Origin: Chloroflexota bacterium
Lineage (GTDB): Bacteria; Chloroflexota; Anaerolineae; Aggregatilineales; Phototrophicaceae
Direction of reading: 5' to 3'
Length of the DNA stretch: 64,000 nt
Assembly (NCBI GenBank): GCA_009841405.1
Contig: VXLV01000076.1
Coordinates: 23,000-86,999 of the forward strand
Below are positions 1 to 7,624 of this stretch, piece after piece. The notes under the pieces were generated by a model. The model worked only from the letters and a program-made list of their open reading frames with translations. It made no database searches and was not told the origin of the DNA. The position numbers and the translations under genes were made by a program. How positions within the stretch are numbered: the first letter of the stretch is position 1; each line of letters starts with the position of its first letter.

Positions 1-285
1 CATCTCGGTCACCAATTCAACGCGGTGCCCGGAATCGGCATTGCGGAAGTCTTCAACGACTTGGTTGACTTGATCGCTGACTCTATTGGTCTGCTCGGCA
101 TCGCCAAGCGAGATGACCAGGGCGATTACCAGCCCGTGTACGGGATGCACCATTTGGCCGGCGATGCGCAGCATTTCGGCGGCGGTATCCGGCCGGCTCA
201 TCGGCACGACGACCGTCCGCGCATAGTATTCTTCGGGCGCGGCCAGAGACTCTAATTCGACTGTTTGCGAAATACTTAAGTTCAT
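1..285 (-). CDS. Universal stress protein-like domain, N-terminal part (runs off the window)
   Basis: The reverse strand is open from an ATG at 285 to base 1 (95 codons, no stop), so the C-terminal end lies outside the window. The translation has a short leader and then a hydrophobic beta strand with TVVVPMSRPDTAAEMLRIAG, like the first strand and helix of the UspA fold, followed by a second strand with LVIALVIS. Universal stress proteins are small cytosolic nucleotide-binding proteins, sometimes fused to transporters. The nucleotide-binding GxxG loop would lie in the missing part, so ATP binding cannot be judged. A TTG 21 bases upstream is an alternative start. Family call is from fold-like sequence only. 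Confidence 0.5.
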   Translation of the reverse strand, partial: MNLSISQTVELESLAAPEEYYARTVVVPMSRPDTAAEMLRIAGQMVHPVHGLVIALVISLGDAEQTNRVSDQVNQVVEDFRNADSGHRVELVTEM

Positions 286-373
286 GCTAAGTGCTTGTAC
301 ATACAAATCTTCTATATTAGTGCAAATGAACGCGGTGAAGGGCGCGGCCCTTGACTTTGCCGCGTCGCCGCGG

Positions 374-784
374 CTAGTCAAGAATCACGGCGCGACCGGT
401 AAATTGCGCGCTCGAATCGCCGTATTGCATTAATTCAATGCGAATGCCACTCGGGTCAGTAACCCAGGCTTGCCAGGCGTTATCAGCGCCCAGTTTCTTG
501 GCGGACGCTTCGACGCCGCGGCCGCTCAGTCTGCTGATGACGGCGTCCAGGTCCTCCACTTCCAGGCAGAAGTGTTTGATGAGCGCGTTGCCGTTCCGAG
601 CGGCCTCACTCGTCGTGAAGACTTCCAGGAAGGTCGTTTCTCCCGCCTTGACGTAGAAGCCGATGCGCTGGCCGGCGCGGTAGAATTCAAACGCCAATTC
701 CATACCGAGGATATCGACGTAAAAGTTCTCCGCTGCGTCCAGATCAACCGCCCCGATACAGACATGCGCAAGCCGTTTGAACAC
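374..784 (-). CDS. VOC-family (glyoxalase/dioxygenase fold) protein
   Basis: A 136-residue protein made of two beta-alpha-beta-beta-beta modules typical of the vicinal oxygen chelate superfamily. It opens with KRLAHVCIGAVDLDAAENFY and ends with VTDPSGIRIELMQYG, the usual first and last strands. Likely metal ligands are the first-strand His (LAHVCIG), the His of IKHFCLEV and the Glu of RIELMQ, as in glyoxalase I and methylmalonyl-CoA epimerase; the substrate is not predictable. I chose the GTG at 784 because an AGAAAG stretch precedes it and because the open frame further upstream (to 859) would overlap the esterase gene and add a tail with no VOC similarity. It probably shares a transcript with the esterase upstream. 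Confidence 0.8.
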   Translation of the reverse strand: MFKRLAHVCIGAVDLDAAENFYVDILGMELAFEFYRAGQRIGFYVKAGETTFLEVFTTSEAARNGNALIKHFCLEVEDLDAVISRLSGRGVEASAKKLGADNAWQAWVTDPSGIRIELMQYGDSSAQFTGRAVILD

Positions 785-848
785 CAAATCTAACTTTCTG
801 GTTGCAGCTAACAGAGTATTAACACCTATTATCGTATCCCATTCGGGA

Positions 849-1673
849 CTATGTCGCAACTTGCTCGCGCAACTGCGATACGGCGCGCTTTACGTCAATC
901 CAGGCGGGCGACTGCACATGCACGACTTCAAAGTGGCCCGCATCCGGCAACACGGTCAGCCTGGGCGAGTCGCCCGCCTCCTTGGCCGCTTCAACGTATG
1001 CGCGCGAGTTGGAGAGGATGTCCCGGTCTTCGCTGCCGACGATGATTGTCTGCGGCTTGCCCGCGGGCAGCAACTCGGAGGGCGAGCCATTGCGGTAGTT
1101 GTCAGGCGCGTCCGCCGGTCGGCCTCCCATGACGGTCAGCAGGGCGTTGTCGTCGCCGACGGTTGAAGCCAGGAGGGCGATATCACCGACCGGAGCCAGC
1201 GCCAGAACGGCACGTACGGCGACCGGCGTCTCGACGAAAAGCGGGCTTGAACGGTCGATGCGGTGGCGCGCGGCCAGCCAGAGCGCCAGATGCCCGCCGG
1301 CCGAGTGACCCATGCTGATGACCTTATCCAGGTCTAGGTTCTGCGCGTCCGCAATCTGCCGCAGGTGGTCGGCCGCTGCCCCCACATCGAGGAACATCTG
1401 CGGGAAGTCTCCGCCGTTGCCATGCCGGCGGTATTCGATATTCCAAACGGCGAGTCCGTCGTCGGCCAGCGACGCCACCAGGCTGCCCAGCGGATTCAAG
1501 TCGTACTTTTCCTGGTAGCCGCCGCCGTGGACCAAGACGACGACCGGGTGCGGCGGCGCGGATCGCGGCAGGGTCAACTCGCCGAATTGCAGCGGATCAT
1601 CTCCATATCTATAGCGGATATCCGGCTCAACCCGGGGGAATCCAAGATAGTCTTCTGCTGACAATTTAGGCAT
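849..1673 (-). CDS. Alpha/beta-hydrolase, esterase/lipase of the kynurenine formamidase-BD-FAE type
   Basis: 274 residues. The oxyanion-hole motif HGGGY is near residue 50, the nucleophile elbow GHSAGG places Ser at about 124, and the other triad members are probably Asp218 (SEDRD) and His247 (DAGHFEVV). This architecture is usual for small-ester hydrolases and kynurenine formamidase-like enzymes; the substrate is unknown. No signal peptide, so probably cytosolic. Start ATG at 1673 has a good ribosome binding site (AAGGAAA, about 6 bases upstream). The VOC gene follows 64 bases downstream on the same strand. Diverges from the GT39-type gene to its right. Confidence 0.85.
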   Translation of the reverse strand: MPKLSAEDYLGFPRVEPDIRYRYGDDPLQFGELTLPRSAPPHPVVVLVHGGGYQEKYDLNPLGSLVASLADDGLAVWNIEYRRHGNGGDFPQMFLDVGAAADHLRQIADAQNLDLDKVISMGHSAGGHLALWLAARHRIDRSSPLFVETPVAVRAVLALAPVGDIALLASTVGDDNALLTVMGGRPADAPDNYRNGSPSELLPAGKPQTIIVGSEDRDILSNSRAYVEAAKEAGDSPRLTVLPDAGHFEVVHVQSPAWIDVKRAVSQLREQVAT

Positions 1674-1801
1674 GAGATTTTCCTTTGCGTATGCGAGGTT
1701 ATACAGGTAGAATTAAGAATTCTTTGAGTGCGCAAATTGATAGTTCGAAATACTGTTCCTCGCGCAATTCGAAATCACGCAAGCTGGATCGTTCTCAATT
1801 G

Positions 1802-3637
1802 ATGATTGGTTCTCGAGCGCATTTGTTCCTGCTGATTCCGCTTTTCCTGGCACTGGTCTGGATTGCCGCCGTCGGGACCAACGCGGACTCGATATGGTAT
1901 GACGAGTACCTATCATTTTACTATTCCGGAGCGCTTAACGATGGTCCCAGCACAATCCCGGGTACGATTGATCGTGTATTGCATCGTTCAAAGGGTCAGG
2001 TTCCATTCTACTATATTGTGCTTTCCGTTTGGGGAAACATAGCGGGTTGGTCTGTATTCACCGCACGTGTGCTGTCGCTGTCATTTGGCTTGTTAGCGGT
2101 GGCTTGGACCTACCGTCTTGGGGCGGATCTACATTCTTCCCGCGCCGGTTTCTATGCCGCGTTGCTACTTGCCGGGTCGGCATTCTTCATATATTACCTG
2201 CACGAGATACGAGGCTATAGCCTGCTCGTGTTAGAGCTTCTGATAGTACTCGCACTGTATCTGCGAATTCTAAGAGGCAGAAAGTCCAGGTTGCTGCAAG
2301 GCGGTTTCGTTTGCGTCACTGTCGCCATGCTACATTCGCATGCGTTCATGGCTCCAATTGTATTGGCGTTTGGCCTGTATCACTGCATCGCTTTTCCTAA
2401 GACAGACGCTTGGAAGCGAGTAATATATCTCACACTTGTAAGTGGACTTCTGTATATTCCTTGGGCTGTGTTTATATTCGCCCATGTCGTTGGCCGAAGT
2501 ATTCCTCACGACCCTGCATTCTTTCGGACTAATGTGAACTTGATAATCTCACTATTCAGCGCGTTAAGCAACGGCTTATGGGTATTCTTGCTCCTTCCTG
2601 TGTACTCTATCAGAGCCGCGAGAAAAGACAGACTATTCCGCATGCTGTGGGTGCTGGCGATCTGTTACCTAACTGTCATGCTTGGTCTTAACCAGATAAC
2701 TCATTCCCTGAGTCAGGTCCGCTATTTTGCGCCCTTGCTGCCACTTTTTGCGGTTCTGGGCGGGATCACATGTTCGTCCTGGGTCAGGTACAAAGGCGTA
2801 CTCTATGGGTCGCTGGTTGTTTGGTGCATTTCTGGATTTCTCCAGTCATCAAGTTTCGGGATAACGCATTATATGGAGAGTGAATACCGTGTATTTCATC
2901 TCGATTATCCCTTCAAACAGATTAGCGAAGTCGTACGGCGATCCGCCGGCAAGAGTGATGCCGTTGCCTTTGAGTTTCCGCACCATAGTTGGGCGCTGCG
3001 CGGCGTCATTGACTACTACATGGATGGTTCTGATGCGCGCTATGTGCTGACTGACTTGCTTGGAAACGATGAAGAGCCAGCGGAGAAGCGCAGACTATTC
3101 GGCGATTTCCTCGGTGGCGCGGGAAGAGTCTACTTTGTAAGCGATCGAACCATGGGGCCGAGCGAATTCATGGCGGGTTACCAGCGAGCGCTGTCCGAAC
3201 GATATATCTATTGCGGCTCGCTCTGGGACGACGAGTGGGCGGCTATCGACCAATATGCCCAAATTACGGCCTTGTGCGCGCCATCCGCGAAACCGCTTGT
3301 CGTGTTTGAAGATGGGTTAGAGCTTTTGGACTTCGTCCATGAAATAAGCGACCAAGGGCATGTCTTCTTTTCAGTTTGGTCATCGCCACTGCCTGCCGAT
3401 ACCTACAGTTTCAGCCTGCGTGTCTGGGACGCCGCGGGCAATCTCGTGCATCAGGCCGATAGAGAGATGCCCACCGGGGATTTCATCTACAGCATCGACG
3501 AGATTCCGGTATCGACATTGCCGCATGGCCAAGCCGCGCGTGTCGAGGGCGTCATCTATCAGTGGCGGACCGGCGACCGGCTGCGAACCGCAAACGGTGC
3601 CGATGTGTTTGCGCTCGGCGTCGTCGTGGGCGACTGA
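1802..3637 (+). CDS. GT39-like polytopic membrane glycosyltransferase
   Basis: 611 residues from ATG 1802. A membrane helix starts about six residues in, followed by DSIWYDEYLSFYYSG, the acidic loop motif of the dolichyl-phosphate-mannose protein mannosyltransferase/ArnT superfamily (GT-C fold), and about ten more hydrophobic segments. The last ~190 residues form a non-membrane domain with a beta-rich tail, presumably extracytoplasmic. Such enzymes move sugars from a polyprenyl-phosphate donor onto protein or lipid. In-frame starts exist at 1685 (TTG) and 1691 (ATG), but they add a polar leader and leave almost no room for a promoter against the divergent esterase. Codon use is clearly more AT-rich than the neighbours, which suggests transfer. 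A second GT39-type gene lies at 43624. Confidence 0.75.
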   Translation: MIGSRAHLFLLIPLFLALVWIAAVGTNADSIWYDEYLSFYYSGALNDGPSTIPGTIDRVLHRSKGQVPFYYIVLSVWGNIAGWSVFTARVLSLSFGLLAVAWTYRLGADLHSSRAGFYAALLLAGSAFFIYYLHEIRGYSLLVLELLIVLALYLRILRGRKSRLLQGGFVCVTVAMLHSHAFMAPIVLAFGLYHCIAFPKTDAWKRVIYLTLVSGLLYIPWAVFIFAHVVGRSIPHDPAFFRTNVNLIISLFSALSNGLWVFLLLPVYSIRAARKDRLFRMLWVLAICYLTVMLGLNQITHSLSQVRYFAPLLPLFAVLGGITCSSWVRYKGVLYGSLVVWCISGFLQSSSFGITHYMESEYRVFHLDYPFKQISEVVRRSAGKSDAVAFEFPHHSWALRGVIDYYMDGSDARYVLTDLLGNDEEPAEKRRLFGDFLGGAGRVYFVSDRTMGPSEFMAGYQRALSERYIYCGSLWDDEWAAIDQYAQITALCAPSAKPLVVFEDGLELLDFVHEISDQGHVFFSVWSSPLPADTYSFSLRVWDAAGNLVHQADREMPTGDFIYSIDEIPVSTLPHGQAARVEGVIYQWRTGDRLRTANGADVFALGVVVGD

Positions 3638-3640
3638 TTG

Positions 3641-4705
3641 TTAGAGAATCCCGAGGGGATTATCGGGATCGACGCTGTCGTCAAAGGGAATGTGGCGGAT
3701 GACGCTGGTCACCTGGTAGACCGAGCCTAGCCAGTTGTTGAAGATAGCTTTGGCGGTGTCGCCCCAGGTATTGTCCAGCCAGGGCAGGAATGCGTCTTCG
3801 GGAAATTCGGGCAGCTCGCGGCCGTTTTCGAGCGCGGATTGCGCCCGGCGGATGAAGCGCTCGGCGATTTCCCGCGCGTCAATCGGGAAGTAATTTTCAG
3901 GGTAGGGCGGTTGGGCGTTCAATCCGTGAAAATATCCCAGCAAGTCGCGCTTGTATTCTTTGAGCAGGCTGTTGATGTCGTACTCCGGGTGTCCCTGAAA
4001 GTAAACCATGCGCAGTTGGTCCGGGCTGACGGCCATGTGCACCTCGCCGTCAAAACTCTGGATGAGCACGGTCAGGCCGGCGTTTTCAATCTGCTCGCGC
4101 GTGATCGAATTCCAGCGCGAGTGCGGCACATCAAAGCGGGTATTGATTTCGCGCAGCAGGGGATGATTCGGCTGCGTCACGCGGTGTTCGAAGACGCCCC
4201 ATTTCTTCGTTTCGCGCTTTACACGGTTGATCTGATAGAAGTACTTCATTAGCGCGTGTGTTGAAAGGCAAGAGCAAATGGTCGAGGTGACATGCTGGCG
4301 CGCCCATTCGATGACTTCGCTCAAAGGCTGCCAGAAGTCTTCTTGATCCAGGCTGGGATTGGCGACGTTGGCGCCGGTGATGATGAGCGCGTCCAAGCCG
4401 TCGGCTTTGACCTGGTCGAAGGTCGTATAGTACTGGTCGATATAAGCCTGCGTATCGGCGCTGCGCTGCAAGCCGGGCACCGAGAAGACGTGTACGTAGA
4501 ATTGAGCGATCTGATTGCTGTTGCCGACCAGCCGCATGAATTGCCGCTCAGTGATTTCCAGCGCCGAATCCGGCATCATGTTGAGCAAGCCGATATGCAA
4601 TTCGCGAATGTCCTGCGAAAGGGCGCGCGAAAGCGTCAGCACTTCCTGGCCGCGCTGCCGCAAGCGGTCAAAGCTCGGCAAGGGCGTATGGGCAACTAAT
4701 GGCAT
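3641..4705 (-). CDS. metA: Homoserine O-acyltransferase, MetA family (divergent)
   Basis: 354 residues, class-I glutamine-amidotransferase-like fold used by MetA to acylate L-homoserine at the entry of methionine synthesis. The thiol nucleophile aligns with Cys146 in STICSCLSTHA, and the His239/Glu241 pair lies in FQGHPEYD, matching the catalytic residues of E. coli MetA. The loop that separates acetyl- from succinyl-CoA users (ITGAPLG in E. coli) reads ITGANVAN here, so acyl specificity is open. The CLSTHA surroundings also differ from the classical CWAxQA. Start ATG 4705, with GGAG about a dozen bases upstream. Its stop is 3 bases from the end of the convergent GT39-type gene. Confidence 0.85.
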   Translation of the reverse strand: MPLVAHTPLPSFDRLRQRGQEVLTLSRALSQDIRELHIGLLNMMPDSALEITERQFMRLVGNSNQIAQFYVHVFSVPGLQRSADTQAYIDQYYTTFDQVKADGLDALIITGANVANPSLDQEDFWQPLSEVIEWARQHVTSTICSCLSTHALMKYFYQINRVKRETKKWGVFEHRVTQPNHPLLREINTRFDVPHSRWNSITREQIENAGLTVLIQSFDGEVHMAVSPDQLRMVYFQGHPEYDINSLLKEYKRDLLGYFHGLNAQPPYPENYFPIDAREIAERFIRRAQSALENGRELPEFPEDAFLPWLDNTWGDTAKAIFNNWLGSVYQVTSVIRHIPFDDSVDPDNPLGIL

Positions 4706-4821
4706 AGCCCGTGGCTCCGTTGCGTGTGGATGAATTCGTTCGATACAGGCACACGAGTATATCATTCTACAGCGGGCGGGCAATGCTTGTTGCCCTGGCG
4801 CGCGGCGGCGGTCGCCTCGCC

Positions 4822-4827
4822 TATAAT
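4822..4827 (+). promoter_or_regulatory. -10 box TATAAT upstream of the YitT-like gene
   Basis: A perfect TATAAT in the context CTATAATGAT lies 51 bases before the ATG at 4879, between the divergent metA-like and YitT-like genes. No convincing -35 is seen at the usual spacing. Confidence 0.45.
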
Positions 4828-4878
4828 GATTCTAGCGACGCGTGTTGGCTAACCGCCGGTTCAACTGGGAGATGGCAG

Positions 4879-5751
4879 ATGTTGGAGCAATTCCGCGACT
4901 CGATCCTGCGTTACATTCTGATTGCCCTCGGTATTGTCATCGGCGCGCTGTCGCTGACCGTTTTTCTGCAACCGCTGGATATCGCGCCGGCGGGCGTGGC
5001 CGGGGCGTCAACGCTTCTGAACGAAGTCTTGGGCACGCCCATCGGGCTGATGATATTTGTACTCAATGTACCCATACAGCTGCTGGGGTATGCGATGCTG
5101 CCCAACGGCGCTCGCGTCATTCTGCGCAGCGTCGTGATCATTCTGATATTCTCCGTAGTTATCGACAATCTGGGCCCTCTGGTTCCGGCCGGCGGCATCA
5201 GCGATGAGCGCATGCTCAACGCGTTGTTCGGCGGCATCACCGGCGGTATCGGCGTCGGTCTCGTTTATCGCGCCGGCGCAACGTTTGGCGGTACTTCCAC
5301 GCTGGCGCTGATTTTGCAGCGGCGCTTTGGCTTCCCTATGAGCACGACCTTTCTCTGCACCGATACGCTCATAATCATCGCTGCCGGCCTGGTATACGGC
5401 TGGGAAGGCGCGCTCTACGCGGCGGTGGCGCTGTTCACCGCCGGGCTGGCGACCGACTACGTGCTGGAGGGACCCAGCGTCATCCGCACGGCAATGATCA
5501 TCACCGACAAGCCAGACGAGATTTCGCAGCGCATCCTGGACAATCTTCAGCGCGGCGCCACCAGTTGGACGATCAAAGGCGAGTACACGGGCATCGAACG
5601 GACGATGCTCTACGTGACCGTCGCCCGGTCACAAGTGAGGGATCTCAAAGACGAAGTCTCGCAGGTCGACCCAAGTGCCTTTGTTGTGATTGGCATGGGC
5701 CACGCGGCTTACGGCGCGGGCTTCCGCCGAGTGAAGAGGATGCGGATGTGA
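4879..5751 (+). CDS. YitT/DUF2179-type membrane protein
   Basis: 290 residues. The first ~190 residues hold five or six hydrophobic helices, including LTVFLQPLDIAPAGVAGAS and the glycine-rich GGITGGIGVGLVYRAGATFGG, both characteristic of the YitT family. The C-terminal ~80 residues form a soluble DUF2179-like domain (AMIITDKPDEISQRIL ... GEYTGIERTMLYV). The family is widespread and its transport role is not established. Start ATG 4879 with GGGAG 8 bases upstream. The stop lies one base from the end of the convergent SDR gene, leaving no room for a separate terminator. Confidence 0.85.
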   Translation: MLEQFRDSILRYILIALGIVIGALSLTVFLQPLDIAPAGVAGASTLLNEVLGTPIGLMIFVLNVPIQLLGYAMLPNGARVILRSVVIILIFSVVIDNLGPLVPAGGISDERMLNALFGGITGGIGVGLVYRAGATFGGTSTLALILQRRFGFPMSTTFLCTDTLIIIAAGLVYGWEGALYAAVALFTAGLATDYVLEGPSVIRTAMIITDKPDEISQRILDNLQRGATSWTIKGEYTGIERTMLYVTVARSQVRDLKDEVSQVDPSAFVVIGMGHAAYGAGFRRVKRMRM

Positions 5752-5752
5752 G

Positions 5753-6505
5753 CTAGGGCAGGTGCTCGCCCGCGTTGACGTGCAGCAACTCGCCAGTGAT
5801 GTAATCTTCGCGGCAGAGGAAGGCCACGGCGCGGGCGACATCCTCTGCCTGGCCCGTGCGGTGGAGGGCGCTGCGGGCGCCTTTCATGGCCCACGCTTCG
5901 TCGGAAGTCTCGCGCCCGGCGGGCTTCATTATCGGACCCGGCACAATCGCGTTGACGCGTATTGCCGGACCCAGCGACAGGGCGCTGACCTGCGTCAACG
6001 ACCATAGCGCGGCCTTGCTGATGCCGTGGTGAGGGCGCGCTTTCCAGGGGCCGTCGACGCCTTGGTCGCATATATTCACGATGACTCCGCCTGGAACTGG
6101 ATTCTTCGCCATGAGGCGCGCCGCCCGCTGCGTGATCACGAAGGGCGCGCGCAAGTTCACCGCCATCGTCAGATCCCAATCTTCAAGAGACACGTCAAGC
6201 AGGTCGCCACGCTGAAACACCGACGCGTTGTTCACGACAATGTCGAGGCGTCCAAAGCGTTCTTCAAGCACGGCAAACAGCGCTTCCACGCCGTCGTCCC
6301 GACTTAGGTCCGCGGCTGCTCCAACGGCGTCGACGCCGAGGGATTTGACCTCTTGCAAAGTTTCACGCGCTTCCGATGGTTCGGCGCGGTAATAGTGCAC
6401 TAGGATGTTGACGCCCTGCCTGGCTAGCTCCAGCGCGATGACCTTGCCGACGCGGCGCGCCGACCCAGTCACCAAGGCGACTTTGTCCCTAAGATCAACC
6501 TGCAT
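5753..6505 (-). CDS. Short-chain dehydrogenase, pteridine reductase-like, with catalytic Tyr replaced by His
   Basis: 250 residues, Rossmann fold with cofactor motif TGSARRVG (14-20) and NNAS (92-95). The basic pair in the glycine loop suggests NADPH and resembles pteridine reductase PTR1/FolM. Asp148 in VNICDQG matches the catalytic Asp of PTR1, where most SDRs have Ser. The YxxxK motif reads H160-G-I-S-K164: Lys is kept but the proton-donating Tyr is His. Reading the bases confirms CAC at that codon. Activity is therefore uncertain; a pterin or other carbonyl substrate is inference. Two bases separate its start from the stop of the upstream thioredoxin-like gene, so they are probably one operon. 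Confidence 0.8.
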   Translation of the reverse strand: MQVDLRDKVALVTGSARRVGKVIALELARQGVNILVHYYRAEPSEARETLQEVKSLGVDAVGAAADLSRDDGVEALFAVLEERFGRLDIVVNNASVFQRGDLLDVSLEDWDLTMAVNLRAPFVITQRAARLMAKNPVPGGVIVNICDQGVDGPWKARPHHGISKAALWSLTQVSALSLGPAIRVNAIVPGPIMKPAGRETSDEAWAMKGARSALHRTGQAEDVARAVAFLCREDYITGELLHVNAGEHLP

Positions 6506-6507
6506 GC

Positions 6508-7125
6508 CTAGGCTCCTTGGTCCTGGCGATCGGCCTGCGCCAGCGCGTCCAGATAGGCTTCCATGTCTTCGCTCGTCATTTCGCCCAACTTCATATAACG
6601 AATCTGCCCCGCGCCATCGATTATAAAGGTGGTCGGCAGATTTTGAACGCCATAGTCGCGCTTGACCACCTGGTTGATATCCATCGCGACCGGCAGGTTG
6701 GCAATGCTGATTTCGTCAAGAAAGCTGCTGATGACCGCGGCGGGCTCGCCCAGATTGACCGTGAGCAGGGCCGGTCCATTGTCGTCGCCGGCGTGTTGCG
6801 CGACGAACTCCGCGAAAGCCGGCAGTTCGCGCACGCAAGGGGCGCACCAGGTCGCCCAGAAGTTGATGAAGAGCGGCCGCCCGGCATAATCCGAGGGCGA
6901 GACGAGCGAGACGCCATCAAGCAGCGGCAGCTCAAAGTCGGGCGCGGCGAAGTTGACCAGGCTGCGCGGCGGCGCCGGGACGAATGTGGGCGCGGTTGGC
7001 TGCGGCGCGCGCGTGTCCAGCGCGAGCATCAGCAGGGCGACGAAGATGCCGAACAGCGGCAGGATGAGAAGGATGAGCAGTGTGGGGGAGGGCGTCGAGC
7101 GCTTGGTTTCTGCGGTTAGAGACAT
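6508..7125 (-). CDS. Membrane-anchored thioredoxin-like protein (TlpA/ResA type)
   Basis: 205 residues. A cytoplasmic N-terminus is followed by one membrane anchor (LLILLILPLFGIFVALLMLA, about 17-36), a Pro-rich linker and a thioredoxin domain with FWATWCAPC (Cys94, Cys97) and the cis-Pro motif NLPTTFIID. TlpA/ResA-type proteins face the outside of the membrane and reduce disulfides, often for cytochrome c maturation. Start ATG 7125 was chosen because longer in-frame starts would run into the PIN gene upstream. It lies between that toxin-antitoxin pair (10-base gap) and the SDR gene. Confidence 0.85.
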   Translation of the reverse strand: MSLTAETKRSTPSPTLLILLILPLFGIFVALLMLALDTRAPQPTAPTFVPAPPRSLVNFAAPDFELPLLDGVSLVSPSDYAGRPLFINFWATWCAPCVRELPAFAEFVAQHAGDDNGPALLTVNLGEPAAVISSFLDEISIANLPVAMDINQVVKRDYGVQNLPTTFIIDGAGQIRYMKLGEMTSEDMEAYLDALAQADRQDQGA

Positions 7126-7135
7126 GGGGAAACCG

Positions 7136-7624
7136 TCAGAATACCCAGCCTTCGCGATCCATAAGCTGCTGCAGGTTGATACAGGGAATATCAAAGTGCT
7201 CACAGATGTTTGGAATGCGAGTGCCGTTAGGCGGTTTGGCTTCCTCTGTCACGACTGTACCTACAGTACGCTTGGCCTGTGCAATGACGAATGGGTCGGC
7301 GCCGCGGCGACGGGGTTTGCCTTTCTTGCTTTGAAGATTCTGCTGGAAATGCCTTACTCCAAATATGCGGGACACGAACAGTACGTCTTCAGTCCCAGGG
7401 TCCGGAAAGAGATGTTCGTTTTCTGCTGCCCAGCGGTATGCTAGTTCGGCTTGCCTGCCGTCTCCCAATTCTCGCATTACTTCTCTTGTAGACAATATCC
7501 GGCCATTCATGACCAGCTGATTGAACTTTGTCCAGAGGCTCGGAAAGTTGTCGCGATAATAGAACCGGAATAGCTGGGACAGTGTGTTGGTATCCAATAT
7601 ATACAGAGTCTCTTTGAAGAGCAC
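7136..7624 (-). CDS. PIN-like nuclease toxin (DUF4411 type)
   Basis: 162 residues. The N-terminus LYILDTNTLSQLFRFYY has the conserved first acidic residue of PIN nucleases. Other acidic candidates occur in VMRELGD, the NEHLFPD segment and GADPFVIAQAK, as expected for the metal site of the DUF4411 branch. Such proteins are RNase toxins. The start is the GTG at 7624, which overlaps the upstream TAG by one base (TAGTG), so the two genes are translationally coupled and the upstream product is probably the antitoxin. A longer TTG start would overlap further. Base composition is more AT-rich than the surroundings, fitting a mobile toxin-antitoxin unit. Confidence 0.8.
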   Translation of the reverse strand: MLFKETLYILDTNTLSQLFRFYYRDNFPSLWTKFNQLVMNGRILSTREVMRELGDGRQAELAYRWAAENEHLFPDPGTEDVLFVSRIFGVRHFQQNLQSKKGKPRRRGADPFVIAQAKRTVGTVVTEEAKPPNGTRIPNICEHFDIPCINLQQLMDREGWVF

